The notes beneath the pieces were generated by a model. The model did no database searches and had not been told where the DNA came from. It worked only from the letters and a program-made list of their open reading frames with translations. The position numbers and the translations under genes were made by a program. Below, piece after piece: positions 1 to 8,367 of a DNA stretch of 64,000 nt; within the stretch, counting starts at the first letter, position 1; every line of letters begins with the position of its first letter. This DNA is from Nevskia soli (lineage in GTDB: Bacteria; Pseudomonadota; Gammaproteobacteria; Nevskiales; Nevskiaceae). The stretch lies in contig JAMFRN010000017.1 of the NCBI GenBank assembly GCA_026224805.1, forward strand, positions 1-64,000. Direction: 5' to 3'.

Positions 1-1861
1 ACCCCGCTGCATTCGTACACATTAACGTCAGCGTCGAAGCACCCGGCACCGTAACGGTGGCCGATGCCTGGGTCTTGTTCTGAACCGTGATGGTCTTGTC
101 CCAGCCGGTAACGCCTGCGGGTGCAGAGGAGGCAGCACATACGGTAGCTTCGTCGGTGTAATAGACGAGATCCACCGTTCCACCCGCCGCTACGTTGGCG
201 TCTTCAAGCGCACCCATGATCACCGTCAGGTTATCCGAACGGGTCGCGTCCTCATGACCACCGATGAGCAGGGTGCCGGTGTTGCTGGCATCCAGGTAGG
301 TCTTGAGTGCATTAGCCGCACCGTTGTAAGTGTTGTTCCAAGCCAGATCGACGCGGTAATACGCATCGGGGCAAGGGCCATTCGCAGTGGTAGAACCTGC
401 AGAAGTCTCGACATAGGACAGCCAGCCACGCAACTCTCCAATGGCATCAAACAAAGCCGAACCCGAAGAACCCGTGGTCACGTCACCCGTGTCATTGGTA
501 AAGTCGGCACACCACACCGAAGGGCCATCCGCACCGGGAACGCCCGCCGTTGGGCTACCCGTTCCCTTCGCTTCCTGGCCATTCAGCACCCCAAAGGAGC
601 TGTCCTTGGCATAAGTCATGGGGAAGGCCAGAGCATAATTCAGGCTGAAGCTATACGCCCCGAAGCTCGGATCAGCACTTCCGACATCACCGGTGGTCGG
701 CGCATACGGCACGGTCTTATCGGCGCCCGTCGTATCCTTGGCATTGATGCCCGCCCAGTACGGGTTGGCACCCTGCGGCGGCGCATTGGAACTGCCCAGC
801 AGCATCATGTCAGCGCCAACGACGCAGCTTGACGTACCTGCCGTGCCGATTTGGCAGATGGAGGTCACAGCATGCGGGTTAACGACGTGATCCTGATGAG
901 CAATCACCGTAAAATCGTTGCTGACCGGACCATAAGATGCAGGCAAGCCCGCATACGTTGCAGTGTAGGGGAACGTATTGGTCGCCGCATTGTAGTACGG
1001 GTCGCCGCAATCCCCATCGATGCGGGGCCAGTAAACCGTAATCGTGGCATTGGTGTAGTCCGGAACGCGATCTTCGCCAGCCAGGTGAGCAGCGGTCACC
1101 ACATAAGCATGACCGTCCCCACTGGTGTCATTGACCAGAGTACCCGAACCAGACTCGGACGCCGTATCACTGGAAACCGTGATGGCAACAGCCGCACGCG
1201 ACTGGGTAGCCGAGGTCGAGTCCACCGCGCAGGCGTAGTTCTTCAGCAGGGCTTCGCGGCATGCAGTGGCGTATGGACTAACACTGCAGGGGGTCGGCAA
1301 CGCGGCGGCAGACACGGCCCTGGCCGCATTCCAGAGAGAGGCATTCGACATCTTGGACGCCGGAGACACAGTGGAAGTGGTGGCAAGCGGATTGCTCGCT
1401 CCAACATAGATTTTGTCAGCGGTGATGGACACGCCAGCCGGGTTCACAGCTTTGACCGCCAACGTCAGGGTATCCCCCGGAACGAACACTGAAACGAAGC
1501 GCTGCGGATTGATGTCGGACGGGCTGTAACTGAACATGAAGCCCTGGGTGTTGGTCAGGGTAAGCTCAGAGCCGACAGGGAGCTTCATGCCGGGGAAACG
1601 TAGGGCGAGCATAGAAGCTCCGGGCACCTGGATACTGTCCGACCAGGTATATAGGCCGTCAGCGCCCTTCTGCCAGCCCGTGCCCGTGCTGGAGCTGTCC
1701 AGACGCACCGAACGGGCCATTGCAATCTGTTCCGGGCTGGTGAATTCGCCCCGGACTTCGCTGAGATCCACGGATAGGACGCGGGGAGCGGGTGGACCTT
1801 GCCCCTGAGCAGAGAAGGCTATTCCGACAATAACGCTTAAAGCTAACAGGCTGGTGCGCAT
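1..1861 (-). CDS. Secreted trypsin-like (S1, lysyl-endopeptidase-like) serine protease, 3' end truncated by window edge
   Basis: Reverse-strand reading from ATG at 1861 stays open to position 1 (absent from the ORF track because no stop lies in the window). Translation starts MRTSLLALSVIVGIAFSAQGQGPPAPR (signal peptide), contains GSGTLVNDTSGDGHAYVVTAAHLAGE (His motif TAAH) and GDVTTGSSGSALFDAIGELRGW (Ser motif GSSGS). Confidence 0.8.
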   Translation of the reverse strand, partial: MRTSLLALSVIVGIAFSAQGQGPPAPRVLSVDLSEVRGEFTSPEQIAMARSVRLDSSSTGTGWQKGADGLYTWSDSIQVPGASMLALRFPGMKLPVGSELTLTNTQGFMFSYSPSDINPQRFVSVFVPGDTLTLAVKAVNPAGVSITADKIYVGASNPLATTSTVSPASKMSNASLWNAARAVSAAALPTPCSVSPYATACREALLKNYACAVDSTSATQSRAAVAITVSSDTASESGSGTLVNDTSGDGHAYVVTAAHLAGEDRVPDYTNATITVYWPRIDGDCGDPYYNAATNTFPYTATYAGLPASYGPVSNDFTVIAHQDHVVNPHAVTSICQIGTAGTSSCVVGADMMLLGSSNAPPQGANPYWAGINAKDTTGADKTVPYAPTTGDVGSADPSFGAYSFSLNYALAFPMTYAKDSSFGVLNGQEAKGTGSPTAGVPGADGPSVWCADFTNDTGDVTTGSSGSALFDAIGELRGWLSYVETSAGSTTANGPCPDAYYRVDLAWNNTYNGAANALKTYLDASNTGTLLIGGHEDATRSDNLTVIMGALEDANVAAGGTVDLVYYTDEATVCAASSAPAGVTGWDKTITVQNKTQASATVTVPGASTLTLMCTNAAG

Positions 1862-1889
1862 GGGTACTCCTGAGCAAAGATTTTCTGAC

Positions 1890-1931
1890 TGTTTATCGCC
1901 CATTTAATGTACATCGAATCGGCGATAAACA
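1890..1931. promoter_or_regulatory. Dyad-symmetric operator candidate between divergent protease and XRE genes
   Basis: TGTTTATCGCC (1890-1900) and GGCGATAAACA (1921-1931) are perfect 11-bp inverted repeats, with the 8-bp palindrome ATGTACAT (1907-1914) exactly centred between them. Confidence 0.65.
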
Positions 1932-1960
1932 ATAGATCGGAGGACCTGTAGCCTCGATAG

Positions 1961-2191
1961 ATGCCCGGAAAGAAGCCGCACAAAATTAGGCGCCTGCTAG
2001 GCGAAAATGTACGGGCCGAGAGGGAGCGGCAGAACTTGAGCCAGGAACAGTTAGCCGAACGCGCTCATCTCGGGCAGCAGTACATCAGCGACGTGGAACT
2101 CGGGAAGAGAAATCTGGGGATCGATTCTCTGGCGACTATCGCAGAAAGTTTGTTGGTAAGCCCTGGAAAATTGCTGGGAAGCTCTGACTGA
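1961..2191 (+). CDS. XRE/Cro-type HTH transcriptional regulator (C-protein-like)
   Basis: 76 aa: IRRLLGENVRAERERQNLSQEQLAERAHLGQQYISDVELGKRNLGIDSLATIAESLLVSPGKLL, a canonical HTH_3 fold pattern. Confidence 0.9.
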   Translation: MPGKKPHKIRRLLGENVRAERERQNLSQEQLAERAHLGQQYISDVELGKRNLGIDSLATIAESLLVSPGKLLGSSD

Positions 2192-2255
2192 TACAGACGG
2201 CAACACCCAATTGCGCTAGTCAGGCTGTCTTTCACCTTCAATTCGAGTCGCCCTG

Positions 2256-3524
2256 ATGCCATTTAAACGTCCAGGACACAATCCAAGCGCCAGTGGCCCG
2301 ACTATTCCGCCCTGGCTGGAACTCACTCCGGCGGAAATTGCTGAGCTTGAGCAGGGCGGCATCCCACCCGTCGAACTTGACGAACCCTACATCCTCACCG
2401 GCCTGAAGCTAGGCGTTAAGCCGTTCCTGCTCCCTGCGCACGGGGGAGGACATTTCTTCGAGACCGAAGGGCGCCGCACACAACGGCAGTTACAGCAGAC
2501 GCTCGCAGCCTGGCCTGCGCGAATGAAAGATGGCCGGGCTTGGAGAAATCGCATTCAGTGGGCCTCAACGGCTTCCAGGCCGGGGCTCTACTACCTACCG
2601 CCGGGCGGCGGACCGCCAGCGTATCAAGGCGAGGTGAGGCGGCCGCTGGGGATGGAGGATGGTCTGATCCGCAGCCCACAGGCGTTTCAGTTCCCGATCA
2701 ACACCCCCTTTCTCAAGTGGCCGGGCGGCAAAAGCTTATTGAGCACGATGCTAGACCAGTTATGGCCTACCGCCACACGCTTGGTTGAGCCGTTCACCGG
2801 GGGCGGCTCAATATTCCTCAACACCGTGTTCGACGAATACCTACTCGCGGACACGAATATTGCCTTGATCAACCTTTATCGGGCGCTGCAGCGCACGCCG
2901 AAGGCGGCAATCAAAGACATCGAAGCTCTATTTGTCCCGCGAAACAACGCAGATGCCCGGTTCCGCGTACTGCGCAAACAGTTCAACACCACGCGCAGCA
3001 AGCGAGAGCGCGCCGCATTGTTCGTATACCTGAACCGGCACGCTTTCAATGGGCTTGTGCGCTATAACAGGCTTGGCCAGTTCAATGTGGCATTCGGAAA
3101 ATTTTCCAAGCCGCCTCAATGCCCATCCGACGCCATGAGATTCTTTGCTGACAAGCTCAAGGCATCGAAGGTCGAGATCAAGTGCCAGGATGTCTGGCAG
3201 ACCCTAGCAGAAGTGCGGGCTGGCGACTTGGTCTACTGTGACCCACCCTACTTGCCTCTCACGGCCACCGCGAATTTCGCGAACTATGGCCCCCAGAGCT
3301 TCACACTCGAGCACCAGCGACGACTTGCCGAGGAAGCGGCACGGTTGCGCGACACCCTCGGTGTACCTGTGCTGATTTCCAATCACGACACCCTGCAGGC
3401 ACGACAAATCTACCAGCATGCCGACCAACTCATCACCGGCACCGTGCGCCGCGCCATCTCGGCAAAAGGAGGCAGCCGCCAACCGGCACCGGAGCTTATT
3501 GCCGCTTACTGGCCGACGACGTAA
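2256..3524 (+). CDS. Dam-family DNA adenine methyltransferase with ~150-aa N-terminal extension
   Basis: PFLKWPGGKSLL, VEPFTGGGSIFLN (SAM motif FxGxG), VYCDPPYLPLT (DPPY catalytic motif). Residues before FPINTPFLKWPGGK are not part of the usual Dam fold. Confidence 0.85.
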   Translation: MPFKRPGHNPSASGPTIPPWLELTPAEIAELEQGGIPPVELDEPYILTGLKLGVKPFLLPAHGGGHFFETEGRRTQRQLQQTLAAWPARMKDGRAWRNRIQWASTASRPGLYYLPPGGGPPAYQGEVRRPLGMEDGLIRSPQAFQFPINTPFLKWPGGKSLLSTMLDQLWPTATRLVEPFTGGGSIFLNTVFDEYLLADTNIALINLYRALQRTPKAAIKDIEALFVPRNNADARFRVLRKQFNTTRSKRERAALFVYLNRHAFNGLVRYNRLGQFNVAFGKFSKPPQCPSDAMRFFADKLKASKVEIKCQDVWQTLAEVRAGDLVYCDPPYLPLTATANFANYGPQSFTLEHQRRLAEEAARLRDTLGVPVLISNHDTLQARQIYQHADQLITGTVRRAISAKGGSRQPAPELIAAYWPTT

Positions 3525-3952
3525 GGGATGTGGCCCCTCCGGATCTGCGACAACGAGCACCACTCTCGCGCCAAACCATACGCCGCGTTCATTTTTTTCA
3601 CTGCCTCAATCTGCTTGACACACTTGTCACGCACATCTGCGAACGGAGCCGGCTGAAACACCGTATTGCGTCGAATGTTAATGGAGTTGCGCTGAAGCCA
3701 TTCCAATCCCTGAAGTGATTCGAGGGTCCATTCAGCACCAGCAATATCGCCGTTGTGGAGTGTCCAACACACACAGAGGTAGTCGGGCCGTCTGTCACGG
3801 TTAAGGCCATATTCTCCGGCAACGACCAACCACGTTGAAAGCGACGCCGGGGTGAACAGTAGAGCCTGCACAGTCCGAGCCGATGGCAAGGAATTATTGA
3901 CAGACCCAATGGGGGGAATTCGTGACTTGATGCGTCTGGGTAACAGAATCAT
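3506..3952 (-). CDS. Hypothetical protein (148 aa), accessory region
   Basis: C-terminal part of the longer track ORF 3506..4330. Start at ATG 3952 preceded by GAGG. Convergent with the methylase and overlapping its 3' end. Confidence 0.5.
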   Translation of the reverse strand: MILLPRRIKSRIPPIGSVNNSLPSARTVQALLFTPASLSTWLVVAGEYGLNRDRRPDYLCVCWTLHNGDIAGAEWTLESLQGLEWLQRNSINIRRNTVFQPAPFADVRDKCVKQIEAVKKMNAAYGLAREWCSLSQIRRGHIPYVVGQ

Positions 3953-3983
3953 AAGAACCTCATTCAGTTGTATGTGAGCGCGC

Positions 3984-4493
3984 TTACAAGCTGCGCCTAG
4001 TTGTTGTTGTGTTGGGTTTGCGCTGGCGCTGGCGCAGGCGGAGTAGATCTGCTGCAAGCATTCGGCCTTCATTGATACACTGAGCCTCATGTAATACGGC
4101 TTCGGTCTGTTCACGCGTAAGCGTAACCATCCAACGCTGGTTTGCGACCAGCACCATATCGGCCTCTTCCCGAGAGAAGGTAAACATGCCGTCACCCCAA
4201 GACACGGCGTGATCTGGCGGCACATATGTGTAGTGCACGCCGTACAGTCCGCTACTCGTTGTAAATTTTTGGATCGTGCGGCGAACTGCTTTGACTTTGC
4301 CGAACGCAGCGACACCGGGGATAGTGTCAATGATGATGGACTTCTTGATTGGACAAGGGATGGGGGTCCCCTGAGCGTCCAGGCCTACAACCGGAAAAAT
4401 CTGAAGATTGGTGAAATTTATAGGCCAGACGAACGGCGGGGCGCCTGAAAACCGATTGCGCAGATATTGAAGTGTTACGAAGTTGAAGTTCAT
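3984..4493 (-). CDS. Hypothetical protein (169 aa), accessory region
   Basis: MNFNFVTLQYLRNRFSGAPPFVWPINFTNLQIFPVVGLDAQG...; strong SD (GAGGAGG) before ATG 4493. Confidence 0.6.
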   Translation of the reverse strand: MNFNFVTLQYLRNRFSGAPPFVWPINFTNLQIFPVVGLDAQGTPIPCPIKKSIIIDTIPGVAAFGKVKAVRRTIQKFTTSSGLYGVHYTYVPPDHAVSWGDGMFTFSREEADMVLVANQRWMVTLTREQTEAVLHEAQCINEGRMLAADLLRLRQRQRKPNTTTTRRSL

Positions 4494-4503
4494 GGCCGCC
4501 TCC

Positions 4504-4881
4504 TCACAGACCTGCTCGCGCGCCGACGCTGCGAGCGGCTTGCTCAAATCCGAGGTGGGCCAATAGGAATCGGTTGTGAGAGCGTCGAGCCAAGGGGTCG
4601 TCGGCATCCCAATTCACGAGCACCCTGGAAATGGGCTGGCCGCAACTGTCTTCCAGGTCGCGGACGACATCGGAGATGTCGTCCGCGTGAGCCGCAAAAA
4701 AGCGGTCAGTGTCCTTGTTGTAGATGAGATGGCTGACAGTGCCCGCTCCGCACCCGCCTATCATCAAGTCTCGAAACGCATCAGCCGCGCCTCGGGGCGA
4801 GTCACGCCCATAGTCATTAAGCCAGCGCCGCACATGGCGCTCCATCTTTGTTGTCGCATACCGCGCAGGTATCTTTCGCAT
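4504..4881 (-). CDS. Hypothetical plasmid/phage-type protein (125 aa)
   Basis: MRKIPARYATTKMERHVRRWLNDYGRDSPRGAADAFRDLMIGGCGAGTVSHLIYNKDTDRFF...; resembles small hypothetical proteins of mobile elements; SD AGGAG upstream of ATG 4881. Confidence 0.6.
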   Translation of the reverse strand: MRKIPARYATTKMERHVRRWLNDYGRDSPRGAADAFRDLMIGGCGAGTVSHLIYNKDTDRFFAAHADDISDVVRDLEDSCGQPISRVLVNWDADDPLARRSHNRFLLAHLGFEQAARSVGARAGL

Positions 4882-4898
4882 AGCACACTCCTAGTTGG

Positions 4899-5117
4899 TT
4901 AAGGGGTGGCGCTGCGCTCCTGCTTGGGAAAGAGGTCGTCGTTCTGCACCGCCATTTCGCAATAGAGGCGCAGCGCCTTTGATACAGTCATGCCGTGCCG
5001 CTGAGCTAGAAGCGCGAAGCGCTCCTTCGTCTCGCGGCTGACATTGAAGTTGATGAGAGAAGGCTCGACCATTTCACCGCTGCCGAGCTTTCTCCCATAC
5101 CGGTTCAACTTTTCCAT
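4899..5117 (-). CDS. Small ribbon-helix-helix-like (Arc/MobC-type) DNA-binding protein
   Basis: MEKLNRYGRKLGSGEMVEPSLINFNVSRETKERFALLAQRHGMTVSKALRLYCEMAV; internal start of ORF 4899..5315; RHH pattern (beta strand INFNVSRE then helix-helix). Confidence 0.6.
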   Translation of the reverse strand: MEKLNRYGRKLGSGEMVEPSLINFNVSRETKERFALLAQRHGMTVSKALRLYCEMAVQNDDLFPKQERSATP

Positions 5118-5155
5118 CGGTCTCCGTCGAATGGTGCAGATTGAGATTGATATAA

Positions 5156-5169
5156 TATAATATATTATA
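5156..5169. promoter_or_regulatory. AT-only 14-bp palindrome upstream of the RHH gene (possible operator/promoter)
   Basis: TATAATATATTATA is a perfect palindrome inside an AT-only tract, 39 nt upstream of the start at 5117. Confidence 0.4.
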
Positions 5170-5181
5170 ATAAAATGCAAA

Positions 5182-5493
5182 CTACTGTTTTGTTGGCCTC
5201 TTTCCGTGACCCTCCCATATCTCCAGCAGCGTTTGAGGCGACCCGGAAGCGGGTTTGGTGCGCTTGAGCAAGGTTTCCAGCGAGGCTTTCTGGTCTGGCG
5301 CCACCAGAGCTTCACCCAAACGCTCGGGCTCGTTGACCATCAGCCACTCGCCCAGTGCGATCAGAGCGCGGCGTTCCTGCCGGACTGTCGCCTTGACTTC
5401 GCGGGCTGTGACCAACTTCAACTGCGCTTTGGCCTGGCGCAGCTCTACTTCGATGCGCTCGACTCGCGCTGCGGCTTTCTCTCGCGGCGTCAT
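5182..5493 (-). CDS. Mobilization accessory protein (TraD/MobC-like)
   Basis: MTPREKAAARVERIEVELRQAKAQLKLVTAREVKATVRQERRALIALGEWLMV...; position next to relaxase/oriT; ATGA overlap with the upstream gene at 5490-5493. Confidence 0.5.
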   Translation of the reverse strand: MTPREKAAARVERIEVELRQAKAQLKLVTAREVKATVRQERRALIALGEWLMVNEPERLGEALVAPDQKASLETLLKRTKPASGSPQTLLEIWEGHGKRPTKQ

Positions 5494-5726
5494 TGGCGCA
5501 TCCTCCCGACATGGGGGGCCAGTCGGGTGACCCGGCCGCGCCGACGGCTGCCCTTGGTCGGATCGGGTGGTGCTGGCTCCAGGGCTTCGAGCCAATCGAA
5601 TACCTCGTGGTACCAGTCATTCATCGCTACTTCACCTTCACGCTGCCGCTTCGCGAGCCGGTCCCGTATCTCAAAGTTCAGGCGTTCTTCGATTTCGTAC
5701 TTCGTCAACATCGTCATTGAGGTCAT
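5490..5726 (-). CDS. Small hypothetical protein of the mobilization operon
   Basis: 78 aa MTSMTMLTKYEIEERLNFEIRDRLAKRQREGEVAMNDWYHEVFDWLEAL...; ATGA overlap with the 5182..5493 gene. Confidence 0.55.
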   Translation of the reverse strand: MTSMTMLTKYEIEERLNFEIRDRLAKRQREGEVAMNDWYHEVFDWLEALEPAPPDPTKGSRRRGRVTRLAPHVGRMRQ

Positions 5727-5864
5727 CTGCTTTCTCCTGTGGTGGGATTACCTCATTCCCATTCTGCAAATTTCTGGAACTTGTCAATCCCCTCGAGTTG
5801 TGTGTTGACAGCAGCCTGAAAATTCCAAAGATGTAAGAACACGGCCGGTGAGGCAAGCGGCGAA

Positions 5865-5918
5865 AGGCGCGCTCTTAGCGTTGCTGCGCAACGCGAGCGC
5901 ATGACGCGTAGCGCGTCA
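5865..5918 (-). other. Candidate origin of transfer (oriT), R1162/RSF1010-like
   Basis: On the minus strand: hairpin GCGTTGC-GCA-GCAACGC (5894-5878) followed directly by TAAGAGCGCGCCT (5877-5865). Second perfect hairpin TGACGCG-TAG-CGCGTCA at 5902-5918. Lies between the divergent relaxase and accessory mob genes. Confidence 0.6.
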
Positions 5919-5972
5919 CTAAAGCGGAGAAGCAGAAAACACGGCAGACGGAATGGCGGGACGAGGTGGAAG

Positions 5973-7349
5973 GTGAGTATCTATTCGGTGCACATGCAAA
6001 CCATAAAGCGATCCGAGGGGCGGCGGAGCACCGCGTGCGCCGCGTACCGCGCAGGCGCTCGCATTGCCGATGGCCGAACCGGAAAGGTCTTTGACTACCG
6101 GCGACGCAAGGGTGTGCTGCATTCGGAACTTGTCGGCTGGTCCGGCGACCGTGCCGAGCTGTGGAACGCGGCGGAGATAGCCGAGAAGCGGAAGGACAGC
6201 CAGGTTGCACGGGAGTGCGTCATCGCCTTGCCGCATGAGTTGCCCCTGGAAGCGAATATCGAGGCAATGCGCCAGCTCGCCGCCGAGATACGAGAGCGGT
6301 GGTCCGTTGCTGTGGACCTCAACATCCATCAGCATGGCCGCCAGGACACCCGTAACATCCACTGCCATTGCATGACGACTGTGAGGGCCGTCAAGGACAA
6401 TCAATTCGGGAAGAAGACCCGGCAACTGGACGTATCAACTACCGCGAAAATCGAAATCGAATGGCTTCGGGAGATCTGGGAACGCATCGCCAACCGGATG
6501 CTCGCCGAAGCGGGGCTCGATATGAGGATTGACCGGCGCTCGCTGATGGATCGCGGCGAGGCACGCGAAGCAAAGCAGACGCTCGGGCACGCCGCGTCGG
6601 CGTTGGAGCGGAAGGGACAACCCACCGCGCAGGGCGCAGTGAACCGCCAGATCGACACGCAAGAGGAACAGCGGAATGACCTGGAGCGACGGATTGAGCA
6701 ACTGGAAGAGGAGAAGGCCGAGGCAATGATTGATATGCGTCGGCTGGAGTACCAGGAAGCCGAATTGGCACGGCTCAGCTCCATTACCGTAGTCGCACCA
6801 GCGCGCAGCGATGAAGCGATACTGCGCGCTCGTGCGGAATTGATTGAATGCCGGAAAGTGCTTGCCAGCACTTACCGGCTCGTCCCCGTTACCGTGGACG
6901 AATACATCGAGGACCGGCGCTACCACTTGGCCTCACTGACAGCCTACGAACAGTCAGCCCGGCGACATCAAGCATTGGCAGACGAGACCGAGAACGAGCG
7001 GCCTGTATTGACACGACTGGTCAACTGGCTGGGTTGGCGCTCGTTGCTGCCCGACTATGCAGCGCACCGAGAAAAGGCTGCCAAGCGAGCTCGCCAGGTC
7101 CAGCATATCCGTTCCGCCCGCGAACAATACGAAGAGCGCTATGCGGCGCGAATGCGGGGCGAGAATGAGCAGCGGGAAGCCAAGTACCTGAAGCTGCTTG
7201 AGGCGCAGAACAGGGCTTATCAGCGAATTCCCGAACTGACAGATCTAGCATCCAGGCCCATCACTGCGGAGCTTGCGCAACTCGAACATGAGCGCAAAGT
7301 CAGGCTTCTTGCACCAGCGCAGCGGCCGACGCCATCCGGACCGCACTAG
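5973..7349 (+). CDS. MobA/MobL (MOBQ-like) family relaxase
   Basis: Likely GTG start at 5973: VSIYSVHMQTIKRSEGRRSTACAAYRAGARIADGRTGKVFDYRRRKGVLHSEL...; His motif HQHGRQDTRNIHCHCMTTVR; long coiled-coil C-terminus. Confidence 0.8.
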   Translation: MSIYSVHMQTIKRSEGRRSTACAAYRAGARIADGRTGKVFDYRRRKGVLHSELVGWSGDRAELWNAAEIAEKRKDSQVARECVIALPHELPLEANIEAMRQLAAEIRERWSVAVDLNIHQHGRQDTRNIHCHCMTTVRAVKDNQFGKKTRQLDVSTTAKIEIEWLREIWERIANRMLAEAGLDMRIDRRSLMDRGEAREAKQTLGHAASALERKGQPTAQGAVNRQIDTQEEQRNDLERRIEQLEEEKAEAMIDMRRLEYQEAELARLSSITVVAPARSDEAILRARAELIECRKVLASTYRLVPVTVDEYIEDRRYHLASLTAYEQSARRHQALADETENERPVLTRLVNWLGWRSLLPDYAAHREKAAKRARQVQHIRSAREQYEERYAARMRGENEQREAKYLKLLEAQNRAYQRIPELTDLASRPITAELAQLEHERKVRLLAPAQRPTPSGPH

Positions 7350-7451
7350 GCTCAGGTCCGCAACTCGCACGAATTCCGCTGGCGGAGCAAATTGACCCAC
7401 CCAGGGGCGCCGCATTGTGGGTGGCAATCAGGGCCGGTCTAACAGGGGGGA

Positions 7452-8066
7452 CTAGACACCCTCACGCGGCTTGCTGGGCGCCTTGGCGAGGAGCGGCTTG
7501 ACCACCGGGTCAATGTCCGCTTCTTTGGCTTCCCGCGTTGCACGCTGGTTCGTGGCCCGCTCGATTTCAGCCAGGTATTGGGTCTTAGACAAATGTTCGC
7601 GACGGTCTTCCGCCTTTGCCCGGCCGATGGTCGAAAAGAATTCTTCTGGTACTTGGTCGGGGCCGGTGAAAGTGAAGGGCCAGATGATCTTGGCTTCGAG
7701 GTTGCTGCTGATGAAGTCGCTATAGCTTGAAGCCATAAGCCCGAGCTTGCGTCCGCGCGCCGGCTTTTCTAGACGGTCTTCACGCCGTGCTCGCTCGGCA
7801 AACTTCGCCTCGGCGGTGTTGGTGAAGGTTTGGGACTCTACGACCTTGCGAATGGCTTCACGCTGATAACGGATCACACCGCCACCGAGTTTGACGAAGG
7901 GGATTCCAATGCTTCCGCTGTTCCGGTCATCGGCAAGAGTGCCGACAGTGATGCGGAGCAGGAAGGCCGCTTCCTCTGGCATCAACAGCGCGTCCTCTGG
8001 CAGTCCCGCGAGCGCCTTCTTCAGCGCCTGCGCTGTCGCTTCGTCTACAACGGCTTGCTTAGGCAT
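7452..8066 (-). CDS. HTH (excisionase/AlpA-like) domain protein of the mobile region
   Basis: MPEEAAFLLRITVGTLADDRNSGSIGIPFVKLGGGVIRYQREAIRKVV matches the helix-turn-helix_17/excisionase pattern. Confidence 0.6.
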   Translation of the reverse strand: MPKQAVVDEATAQALKKALAGLPEDALLMPEEAAFLLRITVGTLADDRNSGSIGIPFVKLGGGVIRYQREAIRKVVESQTFTNTAEAKFAERARREDRLEKPARGRKLGLMASSYSDFISSNLEAKIIWPFTFTGPDQVPEEFFSTIGRAKAEDRREHLSKTQYLAEIERATNQRATREAKEADIDPVVKPLLAKAPSKPREGV

Positions 8067-8202
8067 GTCGGTAAAAACCGGTATAACCCGGCATCCTCGG
8101 GAGCCATATGGGAGCCACGAGCCAAAATTCGCCTCTTTTTGACTCTCTTTTAAGCCAGAAACGATGCGTATAATCTATTGTTTTTATTATTTTTTTCTTT
8201 GA

Positions 8203-8276
8203 TGGAGGCTCGAGCCGGAATTGAACCGACGTACGGGGATTTGCAGTCCCCTGCATAACCACTCTGCCATCGAGCC
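8203..8276 (-). tRNA. tRNA-Cys(GCA)
   Basis: Minus strand GGCTCGATGGCAGAGTGGTTATGCAGGGGACTGCAAATCCCCGTACGTCGGTTCAATTCCGGCTCGAGCCTCCA; anticodon loop CTGCAAA; CCA encoded. Confidence 0.95.
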
Positions 8277-8367
8277 GATGCGACGCTGGAATTTTACTCC
8301 AGCACGGTTTCTGCGGCCGAATTCCCGGAAAGCAAGGCCGAAAATCTGAAAATGGACCGCTAATACG

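Noticed and set aside
254-1492. Plus-strand ORFs of 192 and 213 aa at the left edge
   Set aside because: Antisense to the S1 protease reading frame, which carries a signal peptide and catalytic motifs.
3953-4330. N-terminal part of the 274-aa ORF 3506..4330
   Set aside because: Overlaps the better-supported ORF 3984..4493 out of frame; an internal ATG at 3952 with SD is more credible.
8099-8124. Short direct repeat gggagccatatgggagccacgagcca near tRNA-Cys
   Set aside because: Too short to call an att core or iteron set; no second copy seen elsewhere in the window.
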